Below, piece by piece: positions 1 through 8,795 of a stretch of 64,000 nt of DNA; position 1 is the first letter of the stretch; every line of letters begins with the position of its first letter. The DNA comes from Pseudonocardia sp. MH-G8 (GTDB lineage: Bacteria; Actinomycetota; Actinomycetes; Mycobacteriales; Pseudonocardiaceae): assembly GCF_002262885.1 (NCBI RefSeq), contig NZ_NKYF01000001.1, positions 1 to 64,000 on the forward strand, written 5' to 3'. The notes beneath the pieces are model-generated. The model was not told where the DNA came from and ran no database searches. It saw nothing but the letters and a program-made list of their open reading frames with translations. The position numbers and the translations under genes were made by a program.

Positions 1-67
1 CCGCATCCAACGACGCGACCCACCCAGCAAGATCCACCACGCGGTGATCATCACCGCCGGACGAGCC

Positions 68-1444
68 TCAGCCTCTCACGACACGCCGAAGTGCCGTTGC
101 AGTACTAGCCTGGCCCGAGACTTTCCGGGTGAAGCGCGACCGCTGCGTGGGTGTGGAGCTTCGGAGGATCAACAGAACTGCGAGTCCTGCGACGATCAGC
201 GGCGGTGCGAAGAGCAGGAACAGCGGGCCGGCCGTCCATCCGGCGCCGACGAGGAGTCCGACGAGGAGTGGCGAGGCGATCGCGCCGATCCGGCCTACGG
301 CCGACGCCCACCCCACCGCGGTCGTGCGCGCTTCGGCCGGATACAGCGTCGGAGCCAGGGCGTACAGCCCAGCTCCGCTGGCGTTCATGGCCATGCCGAG
401 GATGCAGGTGACGATCAGCAGGAGGACGACGTGGTCGGCCAGCAGCCCGATGAGTGCGGACGCGATCCCGGTGGTGATCAGCGTACCGACGGCGAGCCTG
501 CCGCTGGATGCGCGGAGTGCGGCTCCGGCGAACAGCAGACAGGCCACGACACCGCCGACGTTCAGCAGCAATCCGGCGTTTGCTGCCAGGGCCGGATCCG
601 ACTGCCCGATCAGCCGCGGCAACCAGCTGGCCGCGAAGTAGAAGCCGGCCATGAGGAGGAACATGGCCAGCCACAACAGGAGCGTCCGCCGCAGGATCGG
701 ACGTGAGAGCACCGCTGCGACGCGCCCTACCGGTGTGGCTTCTGTCGGCGGGAAGGCGGTCATCGTCGGCAGGTTCATCTTGCGCAGCGTGCTGTTCGTG
801 CGACGCAGTGCCGCGGGGGTGCGTTGCAGGGCCAGGTAATCGATGGACTCCGGGAGCAGAGCCAGAACCACGAGGAGCATGACCGCGGTGAGCGCGGCGC
901 CGACCAGGAAGGTCCCACGCCAGCCGATGCCGCTGATCGCCGCCGTGGCGACCAGCCCACCGAGTACTCCGCCCAGTGGGAGCCCGGTGGCGTAGACGGC
1001 GATGACTGTTCCGCGACGACGCAGTGGTGTGAACTCGGCGACCATGACTGGCAGGCCGGCTACCAAGCCGCCGACGCCGATCCCGGTCACCAGCCGTAGC
1101 AGGCCCAACTGCAGGGCGTCGGCAGCGAGCGCGCCGAGCGCCATTCCGGTCGTGGCCAGCACCAAGCTGAGCACGGTGAGTGGACGGCGACCGACCCGAT
1201 CGGCCAGGGGCGAGAGCAGCCCCGATCCCAATGCCATACCGACGAGGCCGGCGCTGAGGAGCAGGCCCACCACTGACCCGTTGAGGCCCCATTCCTTGGC
1301 GACCGGCGTGGCCGCGAACGCCATGACGAGGATGTCGAATCCGTCGATGACGCTCAGCAACAGGCAGATCGCAACAACCCGAACCTGGAAGCGGCTCACC
1401 GGCGCGGCATCGATCAGCTCGCGCGCACCCACAGCGGTGCTCAT
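68..1444 (-). CDS. MFS transporter, aromatic acid:H+ symporter (AAHS) type
   Basis: A 458-residue, 12-helix major facilitator protein of the inner membrane, probably importing an aromatic acid. TM1 carries the DGFD motif at residues 34-37, a hallmark of PcaK/BenK/VanK-type AAHS carriers. The loop 2-3 motif A (ADRVGRR) is at 81-87. A basic tail of about 40 residues follows the last helix. The ATG at 1444 opens the frame. It neighbours an amidohydrolase on the same strand and two O-demethylases, an extradiol dioxygenase and a ring-cleavage hydrolase on the other strand. The substrate is therefore inferred to be the methoxylated aromatic acid that this cluster degrades. The family call is strong; the substrate is not proven. 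Confidence 0.88.
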   Translation of the reverse strand: MSTAVGARELIDAAPVSRFQVRVVAICLLLSVIDGFDILVMAFAATPVAKEWGLNGSVVGLLLSAGLVGMALGSGLLSPLADRVGRRPLTVLSLVLATTGMALGALAADALQLGLLRLVTGIGVGGLVAGLPVMVAEFTPLRRRGTVIAVYATGLPLGGVLGGLVATAAISGIGWRGTFLVGAALTAVMLLVVLALLPESIDYLALQRTPAALRRTNSTLRKMNLPTMTAFPPTEATPVGRVAAVLSRPILRRTLLLWLAMFLLMAGFYFAASWLPRLIGQSDPALAANAGLLLNVGGVVACLLFAGAALRASSGRLAVGTLITTGIASALIGLLADHVVLLLIVTCILGMAMNASGAGLYALAPTLYPAEARTTAVGWASAVGRIGAIASPLLVGLLVGAGWTAGPLFLLFAPPLIVAGLAVLLILRSSTPTQRSRFTRKVSGQASTATALRRVVRG

Positions 1445-1659
1445 GCCCGCGCTCCCGCGCTGACGCTACGTCGTACCGCAACCAGCCATCGGTCAAGATG
1501 GTGTCGCTCCACCAGGGCATCACGAGTCGTCGTTGGCTCGATCATGTTCGGGCAGTCCTTCCGTATCCTGTTGCTCTTCAGGCCGGCGAACAACGTCGGC
1601 CGGGTGTCGGAGATCTGGGCCCGTTGTCCGGAGCGCCGGCCGAAGCCCGGGCGGGGATG

Positions 1660-2631
1660 TCAGCGAGTCGCGCGCAGGCCCGACAGAAGGGCGGCGGCGT
1701 TCGCGCCGACCAGGTCCCGCCACGGGCCGTGGGACTCCGCACGCCATCCGTCGTCGAGGGCGGCTACCTGAGCGGCCACCAGGCGTGTGGGCGTCCAGCA
1801 GTAGTCGCTGCCGTAGAGCAACCGCCCCGTGCCGACCTGGCTGATGAGGGCCTCCGCCTGTACGGGCAGGGGGGTGCCGGCGAGGTCGAACCAGAGTCGC
1901 GCGATCCCGTCATCGATGGCCTCGATGCCGCGCGACACCGAGGGCGCGAACGAGGCGAAGAGCCGCAGCCGGTCCACCAACAGTGGCAGCGACGCGCCGC
2001 AGTGCGGCACGATGATCTGCAACCCGGTGCGGCGGGCGACGTCGCCGCTGGTGAGCATCGCCGACAGCACGCGGGTGGTCTCAGCGAAGAACTCGACCAT
2101 CGGCCGAGGGAAGCCCAGCGCGGTGGATTCCCATCCGGGCGGCGAGGTCGGGTGCACGAACACGATCGCACCTCGCCGGTCCAGCTCGTCGAGGTACGGG
2201 GTGACCCGCGGATCGCTGAGGTGGATGCCGCCGGCGTTCGTCATCACCACCGTGCCGACCGCGCCGAGCTCGTCGAGCGCGCGGGCAGCCTCGGCGATGG
2301 CCTCCTCGGCGGCCGGGAGCGGGACCGAAGCGAAGAACCGGAACCGATCGGGGTGGTCCTCGACCACGCCGGCCGCGAAGTCGTTCACACGACGGCACAG
2401 CGCTACCGACGACTCCACGTCGCCGAACCAGACGCCCGGCGAGGAGATCGAGAGGACCGACTGTTCGATACCGTGCGCATCCATCAGCCGCAGGTGCTCC
2501 TCCGGGCTCCAGGACGGCCACGAGGCCATCCCGTCCGGATGGCGGTATCCGCCGGCTACAGCCGCCTCCACGTACCACGGGGTCACGAAGTGCGCGTGCA
2601 CGTCGACCAGCGGTCCTGCGGTGCTTTCCAT
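1660..2631 (-). CDS. Amidohydrolase family protein, ACMSD-like metal-dependent decarboxylase/hydrolase
   Basis: A 323-residue TIM-barrel amidohydrolase of the aminocarboxymuconate-semialdehyde decarboxylase group, which also includes 5-carboxyvanillate decarboxylase LigW, OMA hydratase and gamma-resorcylate decarboxylase. The metal ligands are visible as HAH at residues 12-14, His160 (FVHPT), His210 (PHCGA) and Asp276 (YGSDY), matching the ACMSD order. A strong Shine-Dalgarno (GGAGGAG) sits 6 nt before the ATG at 2631, so I prefer that start to the in-frame ATG at 2637. It likely decarboxylates or hydrolyses a ring-fission or aromatic-acid intermediate. The exact reaction cannot be read from sequence. 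Confidence 0.85.
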   Translation of the reverse strand: MESTAGPLVDVHAHFVTPWYVEAAVAGGYRHPDGMASWPSWSPEEHLRLMDAHGIEQSVLSISSPGVWFGDVESSVALCRRVNDFAAGVVEDHPDRFRFFASVPLPAAEEAIAEAARALDELGAVGTVVMTNAGGIHLSDPRVTPYLDELDRRGAIVFVHPTSPPGWESTALGFPRPMVEFFAETTRVLSAMLTSGDVARRTGLQIIVPHCGASLPLLVDRLRLFASFAPSVSRGIEAIDDGIARLWFDLAGTPLPVQAEALISQVGTGRLLYGSDYCWTPTRLVAAQVAALDDGWRAESHGPWRDLVGANAAALLSGLRATR

Positions 2632-2975
2632 CGTCATCTCCTCCGACCGCCCGGCCGGGGCGGCCGCTCAGGGCTGTTTCGCCGCGGCTGCCTCGGGATC
2701 AGGTCACCTGCCGCACCGCCATGGTCTCCGACCTCGACGACGCTTCAACTCGCGTACGCCTTTCGGCTGCAGCCGGTTCGCGACCTGGCCACCGGCTCGG
2801 CACTGCTGTGGGCCGTCCAGGGGCAAGGTGCGAAGCGGCAATGGTCGATATCCGCACCGCCGTTGACCGCCACTGCTGGGTCGCCAGGATGGAGCAGTGG
2901 GGCGTGAGCGCACTGTCTTGCAGCGCCCAGCAGCCCCGACTCGGGCTCTACCGTACCTAGGAAGGCATCAGAGGC
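2632..2975. other. Intergenic region between divergent amidohydrolase and demethylase-FolD genes
   Basis: About 340 bases separate the divergent starts, so this should hold promoters in both directions and probably the binding site of the cluster's AraC regulator. I see no convincing open frame of its own. The one conspicuous element is the 13-mer at 2949-2961 described separately. I could not recognise a good -35/-10 pair. Confidence 0.5.
2949..2961 (+). promoter_or_regulatory. Shared 13-mer TACCGTACCTAGG, copy 1
   Basis: This 13-mer lies 14 nt before the ATG of the demethylase-FolD fusion. The same 13 bases occur 44 nt before the second demethylase gene. It contains the palindrome CCTAGG and the near-palindrome TACCGTA. 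TACCGT fits the loose actinobacterial -10 pattern TAnnnT, but no -35 is visible at standard spacing. It may be a common promoter element, a regulator half-site or part of the leader. Confidence 0.45.
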
Positions 2976-5300
2976 ATGGCCGCGGACTCCCAGGCACGAT
3001 CCCTTCAGGAACTCATCGGCGCCCAGTCCGACATCGTCGACTACTTCTACAATGACAGCCCTGGCCTGAACATCCGGACCCGCACCGACCGGATTCCGAT
3101 TCCGGCGGAGTTCTCGAACTGGCGGGAGGAGCAGCGCGCCTGGCGCGAATCGGCCGTCCTGTTCGACCAGACCCACCACATGCCCGAGCTCTTCGTGACC
3201 GGCCCCGATGCGAGGGCGATGCTCAACTGGATCGGGGTCAACAGCTTCGCCAACCTCGGTCCCGGAGTGGCGAAACAGTTCATCGGCTGCACCCCGCAGG
3301 GTTACGTGATCGGCGACTGCATTCTGTACGCGCACGGCGAAGAAAGCTACGAGCTGGTCAGCGGAATGCCGCTGCTGAACTGGGTGGAGTACCACGCCGG
3401 CACGGGCGACTGGGACGTCAACATCGTGCGCGACAACAACTCTGCGGAGAACCAGACCGGTCGGCGCATCCGATTCCGGTATCAGCTCGACGGTCCGTTC
3501 GCCTCGAAGATCTTCGAGAAGGCGGTCGGAGCGCCCTTGCCGGACCCCGGCGCGTCCCGCACGTTCACCACCACCATCGCGGGCGTCGATGTCCTCGTTC
3601 TCCGACACGGCATGGCAGGGCGCCACAAGGCCTACGAGATCAGCGGCGAGTACGACGGCGAGGCCGCCGTACTCGATGCTCTCCTGCACGCCGGCGAGGA
3701 GTTCGGCATGCGCCGCGGCGGCACGAAGGCCTACTTCAGCACCAACTACGAGTCGGGTTGGATCGCCGGCCCCCTGCCTGCCATCTACACCGCCCAGGAC
3801 CTGCGGAGCTACCGAGAGTGGCTCCCGGCCGAAGGCTGGGAGGGGACCTGGCAGCTCGCCGGCAGCTTCCGCCCCGACCGCATCGAGGACTACTACACCA
3901 CGCCCTACGACCTGGGCTGCGGCAAGCTCGTGAAGTTCGACCACGACTTCATCGGTAAGGAGGCACTGGCGCAGTTCGCACAGGAACAACAGCGGCGCCG
4001 CGTCACGCTGATGTGGCACAAGGAGGACGTCCTGGCCGTGGTCGGCACGCTCCTCGACGAGGGGACACCGGGCAAGTTCCTCGACTTCCCCATCGCCGAC
4101 TACGGCTTGCTGGTCCAGCGCGACAGCGTGTTCGCCAACGGCCGGGCCGTGGGCCTCTCGACCTTCTGCGGATACTCGGCGAACGAGCGGCGGTTCCTGT
4201 CCCTCGCGATGCTCGACGCCGCGCAGGCCGAACCGGGCACCGAGGTCGTCGTGTTGTGGGGCGAGGCGGGTGGTGGTTCGCGCAAGCCACGGGTGGAGCG
4301 GCACCGGCAGATGGAGGTGCGCGCGACCGTTGCCCCTGCGCCGTTCGCCTACTCCCGCAGTCCACCGGCAGCGCGGTCTCGGCGGGGCGATGACGTGGTC
4401 GCACGAGTCATCGACGGCAAGGCCATCGCGGGGCAGATCCGCGGGGAACTGACCGCGCGCGTACGGCGGCTGCAGGGGCGTTCGGGCGTAGTGCCCGGAC
4501 TCGCAGTACTGCTGGCGGGCGACGATCCTGCGTCGCACGTCTACGTCCGCAACAAGCAGCGGGCATGCGCGAAGGTGGGGATCTCCTCGATCCGGTACGA
4601 CCTGGCGGCCAGTGTCACCACGGCCGAGTTGGTGAACTTGATCCACACGCTCAACGGGCGTGATGACATCCACGGCATCCTCGCTCAGCTCCCGTTGCCT
4701 CCGCAGGTGGAGGTGCGGCAGGTGCTGGAGAGCATCGCGGTACCCAAGGACGTCGACGGCTTCCATCTCTACAACGTCGGCGCCCTGGTGGTCGGCGACC
4801 CCGTATTCCCACCATGCACGCCGTACGGCGTGCTGGAGCTGCTCGCCCACGAAGGCATCGAGGTCGCGGGACAGAACGTGGTCGTCGTCGGCGCCAGCAA
4901 CGTCGTCGGCAAGCCGCTCGGCCTGATGCTGATGCACGGCGACGCCACCGTCTCGATCTGCCACGCCAAGACCAGGGACCTCGCGCAGTTCACCCGTCTG
5001 GCGGACATCCTCGTCGTCGCCGCGGGCGTGCCCGGCCTCGTCACGGCGGACATGGTGCAGGACGGAGCGGTCGTCATCGACGTCGGCATCAACCGAGTCC
5101 CCGGCAGCGCTCGGATCGTCGGCGACGTCGACTTCGAAGGGGTTCGGCAGAAGGCGTCGTACATCACCCCCGTGCCGGGCGGCGTCGGCCCCATGACGGT
5201 CACCATGCTCCTGAAGAACACCGTCACCTCCGCGGAGCGGAGCGGTTCCTGGCCGTCCGGGGCGCAGAGTGCCCCACAGGGAATGCCTCGTCCGGCCTGA
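2976..5300 (+). CDS. Fusion protein: THF-dependent O-demethylase (GcvT/DesA/LigM family) + FolD
   Basis: A 774-residue single frame with two enzymes. Residues 1 to about 455 are a GcvT-fold aminomethyltransferase-like protein of the DesA/LigM O-demethylase group: FSNWREEQRAWRESAVLFDQ at about 49-68, then THHM, and the C-terminal barrel ends near residue 455. Family members move a methyl from vanillate or syringate-type methoxyls to tetrahydrofolate. Residues about 474-756 are a full FolD (methylene-THF dehydrogenase/cyclohydrolase), with YVRNK, the LPLPPQV loop, PKDVDGFH, GASNVVGKP and TPVPGGVGPMT. A short Arg/Pro/Ser linker joins them, with no stop between. A GGAAGG ribosome site precedes the ATG. 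FolD is normally a separate protein of about 285 residues, so the fusion is unusual. It should couple demethylation to NAD(P)+-linked oxidation of the one-carbon unit. Confidence 0.88.
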   Translation: MAADSQARSLQELIGAQSDIVDYFYNDSPGLNIRTRTDRIPIPAEFSNWREEQRAWRESAVLFDQTHHMPELFVTGPDARAMLNWIGVNSFANLGPGVAKQFIGCTPQGYVIGDCILYAHGEESYELVSGMPLLNWVEYHAGTGDWDVNIVRDNNSAENQTGRRIRFRYQLDGPFASKIFEKAVGAPLPDPGASRTFTTTIAGVDVLVLRHGMAGRHKAYEISGEYDGEAAVLDALLHAGEEFGMRRGGTKAYFSTNYESGWIAGPLPAIYTAQDLRSYREWLPAEGWEGTWQLAGSFRPDRIEDYYTTPYDLGCGKLVKFDHDFIGKEALAQFAQEQQRRRVTLMWHKEDVLAVVGTLLDEGTPGKFLDFPIADYGLLVQRDSVFANGRAVGLSTFCGYSANERRFLSLAMLDAAQAEPGTEVVVLWGEAGGGSRKPRVERHRQMEVRATVAPAPFAYSRSPPAARSRRGDDVVARVIDGKAIAGQIRGELTARVRRLQGRSGVVPGLAVLLAGDDPASHVYVRNKQRACAKVGISSIRYDLAASVTTAELVNLIHTLNGRDDIHGILAQLPLPPQVEVRQVLESIAVPKDVDGFHLYNVGALVVGDPVFPPCTPYGVLELLAHEGIEVAGQNVVVVGASNVVGKPLGLMLMHGDATVSICHAKTRDLAQFTRLADILVVAAGVPGLVTADMVQDGAVVIDVGINRVPGSARIVGDVDFEGVRQKASYITPVPGGVGPMTVTMLLKNTVTSAERSGSWPSGAQSAPQGMPRPA

Positions 5301-5384
5301 TTCCGGCTAGGATCGACCTCGCGGCCCGCCGTCAACACGTTGCGGGAACGCTGCTTCCCATCGCACCGCTGCGCTGGAGTTCCG

Positions 5385-6392
5385 ATGACGACAACGGGCA
5401 GATCCGAGAGCGATCCACTCGCCGACTTCGAGTTGTTCCACACGAGGGACCCTCTGGAGGCCCAAGAGTCGGCCACGCGCGTCACAGCTCCGCACCGGCT
5501 CCGGGTGCGCGGCCGAGCAGCGGACTTCTCGGCCGACTTCCGCGCGGTCGAGATCGGGTCGGTGACGGTCGGGGTCATCCGCTACGGGGCAGACATCACG
5601 ATCGTTCGTCCTGGATGCGATTCCTTCGTCGCGGTCCTGATGCCGCTCGTCGGCAGACTGACGATCGAACAGCATGGGCGGGAGTATGTCGCCACACCGG
5701 ATCGCTCGATGGTCGTGCTGTCACCCGGCCATGGTGGGACGTATATGCGCTGGACGCCGGGGACCGCGGTGCTGGCCCTGAAGGCGGACTCGGACGAGCT
5801 GGCGAGGGCGCTGCGCTGGATCGCTCCGTTGGCTGACAGCAGCCCCTTCAGAGCGACGTCCGCGCTCGTGACCGGTGCTGCGCTGCGTCCCGTCCTGGGA
5901 ACGGCGCAACAGTTCGCCGAGGTATTCGCGCGGTGCGGCCCGGACCAGCACATACCGCCGCCTCTGGGTAAACACCTGCGCGAGCAGGCGCTGGCCACCA
6001 TGTGGCTCTCGGTACCCAACAACCACACCGACATCATCTACAGTGCCCCGCCCGCGAAGAAGGCATCCCACGTGCATCGAGTGACCGATCTCCTCGCTAC
6101 CGAGTCCGGCGCCGAGTACACGGTCATCGATCTCGCCCGCGCGGCCAATGTCGGCGTACGTGCCCTGGAACTGGCGTTCCGCAGGGAACTCGACGAGACC
6201 CCACTGCACTACCTGCAGCGGACCCGCCTGGAACGCGCCTACGACGATCTCCGCACCGGTGATCCATCCGAGTGCACGGTCACCGAGATCGCCCAGCGGT
6301 GGGGTTTCGCCCACCTCGGACGATTCGCGGCACGCTACCGTGCGCAGTTCGGCGAGCTGCCCTCCGAGACGCTCAACAGCCTGCGTCGGTGA
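5385..6392 (+). CDS. AraC family transcriptional regulator
   Basis: A 335-residue regulator with an N-terminal AraC-like ligand-binding domain (PF14525 type, about residues 20-190) and a C-terminal double helix-turn-helix AraC domain (about 230-330). The latter contains the usual VIDLARAANVGVRALELAFRR-like helix pair and the ending GRFAARYRAQFGELPSE. The ATG at 5385 is chosen over the ATG at 5340 because CTGGAG lies at a suitable distance and the extra 15 residues have no family counterpart. It sits between the two demethylase genes in the same direction, 84 nt after the fusion. That makes it the likely local activator, with an aromatic effector inferred. Confidence 0.88.
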   Translation: MTTTGRSESDPLADFELFHTRDPLEAQESATRVTAPHRLRVRGRAADFSADFRAVEIGSVTVGVIRYGADITIVRPGCDSFVAVLMPLVGRLTIEQHGREYVATPDRSMVVLSPGHGGTYMRWTPGTAVLALKADSDELARALRWIAPLADSSPFRATSALVTGAALRPVLGTAQQFAEVFARCGPDQHIPPPLGKHLREQALATMWLSVPNNHTDIIYSAPPAKKASHVHRVTDLLATESGAEYTVIDLARAANVGVRALELAFRRELDETPLHYLQRTRLERAYDDLRTGDPSECTVTEIAQRWGFAHLGRFAARYRAQFGELPSETLNSLRR

Positions 6393-6454
6393 CGAGTTCG
6401 GAAAGTGCACGTGCCACCGACGCAATGCGGATAGTGGCCCGCTCGGTCTCTTCG

Positions 6455-6467
6455 TACCGTACCTAGG
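6455..6467 (+). promoter_or_regulatory. Shared 13-mer TACCGTACCTAGG, copy 2
   Basis: Second exact copy of the 13-mer found before the demethylase-FolD gene, here 44 nt before the GTG of the second demethylase. The preceding bases also look alike in both places (CTCGG followed by a pyrimidine run). Only these two copies were noticed in the window, which fits a cluster-specific promoter or operator. Confidence 0.45.
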
Positions 6468-6511
6468 GCCCAGGACACGGCCGTCCGCCGGCACGAAGGA
6501 GGCACCACCAC

Positions 6512-7882
6512 GTGACCCCGCAGAGTCTCGAACAGTCGATCCAGAATGCCGGCGGCAACGCTGCGACGATGCTCCGTCAACTACCCGGTGGCCCGTACCG
6601 CTTCCCGATTCCTCAGGAGGAGTACACGAACTGGCGCGACGAGCAGGAGTCGTGGCGCCGGACTGCCGTGCTGTTCGACCAGTCGTTCCACATGAGCGAC
6701 GTGTACTTCACAGGGCCGGATGTCAAGCGGCTCTTCTCCGACACCGGTGTGAACTCCTTCGCCAACTTCGGCAAGGACAAGGCCAAGCAGTTCGTCGCCG
6801 TCAACCCGCAGGGCAAGGTGATCGCTGACGCGATCCTCTTCGCCTTCGCCGACGACGAGTACTCTCTCGTCGGGGGCCCGGCAGCGGCGAACTGGGTCCA
6901 GTACCAGAGTGAGATCGGTGACTACGACGTCACTGTCACGCGCGACGAGGCCAGCATGTGGAACCCGGGCGAGCGACTCCTCTTCCGGCTGCAGCTGCAG
7001 GGCCCACGAGCTCTGGATATCGCCGCAGCAGCCGCGGGCACGGCCCTCCCGAAGATCAAGTTTTTCAACATCGGCGAATTCGACATCGCCGGCACCACGG
7101 TCCGCGCTCTCAACCACACCATGATCGGCACCCCCGGCCATGAGATGACCGGTCTCGAGATGACCGGCCCCTGGCGTGATCACGACAAGGTCTACGACGC
7201 CCTTGTCGAGGCCGGCGAGCAGTTCGGCATGCGGATCGGCGGCGCACGCTCCTACCCGACGACGTCGAACGAATCGGGCTGGATCGCGTTGCCCCTTCCC
7301 GCGGTCTACACCGGCACCGACATGAAGGCCTACCGCGAGTGGCTCCCGGCGCTGGGGTTCGAAGGACAAGCCTCCCTCGGCGGCAGCTTCCACTCCGACG
7401 ATGTCGAGGACTACTACGTCACCCCCTACGACCTCGGATACGGCAAGACCGTCAAGTTCGACCACGACTTCATCGGGCGCGAAGCCCTGGAGCAGGTCGC
7501 CCAGGGCCCACAGCGCCGCAAAGTGTGGCTGGAGTGGAACGATGACGATGTCGCACGGGTCGTGGCCAGTAGCCTTTTCGGCGGAGTCGAACGGGCGAAG
7601 TTCCTGAGCGTGCCGTCAGCCTGGTTCTCCATCATCCACTACGACAAGGTGCTGTCCGGTGACGACACCGTCGGGTTCGGAATGGATCCCGTCTACACCG
7701 TCAATCACAAGCATTTCGTGTCCCTGGGCGTGATCGACGAATCCAAGGCCATCGACGGGTCCGAGCTCACCCTGGTCTGGGGCGACGAAGCATCGATCGG
7801 CCACAAACTCCAGGTCGAAGCGCACAAGGAGACCACCGTCCGCGTCAGGGTTCGCACCACCCAGCCTGGTGTGACCCGGTGA
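6512..7882 (+). CDS. THF-dependent O-demethylase / aminomethyltransferase family protein (DesA/LigM-like)
   Basis: A 456-residue GcvT-fold protein paralogous to the first half of the fusion at 2976. Both share the NWRxEQ..WR..AVLFDQ..HM block near the N-terminus, GVNSFANF, the ESGWI.LPLPAVYT block, the YREWLPA segment and the VEDYYVTPYDLGYGKTVKFDHDFIG.EALEQ region. It should transfer an O- or N-methyl group to tetrahydrofolate in the cytoplasm. The start is GTG at 6512, preceded by AAGGAGG at good spacing. It lacks a FolD domain and could use the FolD of its paralogue. The two enzymes may act on different methoxyls of one substrate, as for syringate then 3-O-methylgallate, or on different substrates. 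The choice is not decidable here. Confidence 0.86.
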   Translation: MTPQSLEQSIQNAGGNAATMLRQLPGGPYRFPIPQEEYTNWRDEQESWRRTAVLFDQSFHMSDVYFTGPDVKRLFSDTGVNSFANFGKDKAKQFVAVNPQGKVIADAILFAFADDEYSLVGGPAAANWVQYQSEIGDYDVTVTRDEASMWNPGERLLFRLQLQGPRALDIAAAAAGTALPKIKFFNIGEFDIAGTTVRALNHTMIGTPGHEMTGLEMTGPWRDHDKVYDALVEAGEQFGMRIGGARSYPTTSNESGWIALPLPAVYTGTDMKAYREWLPALGFEGQASLGGSFHSDDVEDYYVTPYDLGYGKTVKFDHDFIGREALEQVAQGPQRRKVWLEWNDDDVARVVASSLFGGVERAKFLSVPSAWFSIIHYDKVLSGDDTVGFGMDPVYTVNHKHFVSLGVIDESKAIDGSELTLVWGDEASIGHKLQVEAHKETTVRVRVRTTQPGVTR

Positions 7883-7919
7883 CGGGAGTCCGTGGTCGCC
7901 TGGGGATGGACTCCGACGC

Positions 7920-8786
7920 ATGAGGTTCGCGAACTACGCGGGTCGAGCTGCGCTCACCGACGGGACTCGGGTCGTCCACGTCGCCGAGGCGAGCGGCGGG
8001 AAATACGATGCCGATCCGGCCGCGATCTTCGAGGTCTGGGACGAGTTCGCCGCCTGGGCGCGCACGGTGAACCTCACCGCCGAGGGCGCGAAGATCGACC
8101 GGGCACAGCTCGGCTCGCCCTCGCCCACTCCGCGGCAGGTCTTCGCCATCGGGCTGAACTACCGCGACCACGCGACGGAGAGCGGGCTCGAACCACCGGC
8201 CGAGCCACCCGTGTTCACGAAGTTCCCGACCTCGGTCTGCGGCCCCTACACCGATATCGAACTGCCGACGACCACCGTCGATTACGAGGCCGAGCTCGTC
8301 GTGGTCATCGGTCGGCGGGGGCACCGGGTGAGCGAGGCGGACGCGTGGGCGCACGTGGCAGGTCTGGCGATCGGCCAGGACATCTCCGAGCGCACCCGGC
8401 AGCTCGTCGGACCAGCACCGCAGTTCAGTCTCGGCAAATCCTTCCCCGGCTTCGGGCCGGTCGGTCCGTGGCTCGTGACCGCCGACGACCTCGCGGACCC
8501 CGACGACCTCGGGATCGGATGCTCGATCAACGACGAGGTGATGCAGCACGGCCGTACCCGGAACATGATCTTTTCTGTGTCGGGCATCATCGCCCGGCTG
8601 TCGGACGTCACGCCCCTGCTCCCCGGCGACGTCATCTTCACGGGGACCCCCGCCGGCGTCGGTGGCGCCCGCAAGCCGCCGGTCTTCCTCAAGCCCGGTG
8701 ACGTTCTCAGTACGTGGGTCGACGGCATCGGCACGATCACCTCGACCTGCCGCACCGGCACGTCCTATCCGACGCAGCCTGCGTAA
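7920..8786 (+). CDS. Fumarylacetoacetate hydrolase family protein
   Basis: A 288-residue protein with a short N-terminal region and a C-terminal FAH domain (about residues 75-280). Family motifs are clear: GLNYRDHATE near residue 80, FTKFPTS, the DYEAELVVVIG metal-site strand, and FTGTPAGVG near the end. Relatives hydrolyse C-C bonds of acylpyruvates or act as hydratases, decarboxylases or isomerases in meta-cleavage routes (homoprotocatechuate HpcE, gentisate route). Its place just before an extradiol dioxygenase, 9 nt apart, suggests it acts on the ring-fission product. It begins 37 nt after the demethylase gene, probably in the same operon. Confidence 0.88.
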   Translation: MRFANYAGRAALTDGTRVVHVAEASGGKYDADPAAIFEVWDEFAAWARTVNLTAEGAKIDRAQLGSPSPTPRQVFAIGLNYRDHATESGLEPPAEPPVFTKFPTSVCGPYTDIELPTTTVDYEAELVVVIGRRGHRVSEADAWAHVAGLAIGQDISERTRQLVGPAPQFSLGKSFPGFGPVGPWLVTADDLADPDDLGIGCSINDEVMQHGRTRNMIFSVSGIIARLSDVTPLLPGDVIFTGTPAGVGGARKPPVFLKPGDVLSTWVDGIGTITSTCRTGTSYPTQPA

Positions 8787-8795
8787 GGAGCGAAG

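Noticed and set aside
1445..1659. TTGACC on the minus strand near 1500 as an MFS promoter
   Set aside because: No TAnnnT box lies at 16-19 bp; the nearest candidate TAGCGT is about 22 bp away, too far for a standard promoter.
2745..4964. 739-codon minus-strand frame opposite the demethylase-FolD gene
   Set aside because: It mirrors the third-position GC pattern of the real gene and has no family resemblance.
4395..5300. FolD as a separate gene starting at the in-frame GTG 4395
   Set aside because: The frame is continuous from 2976 with no stop, no clear ribosome site lies before 4395, and the upstream domain would have no terminator of its own. A minor internal start cannot be excluded.
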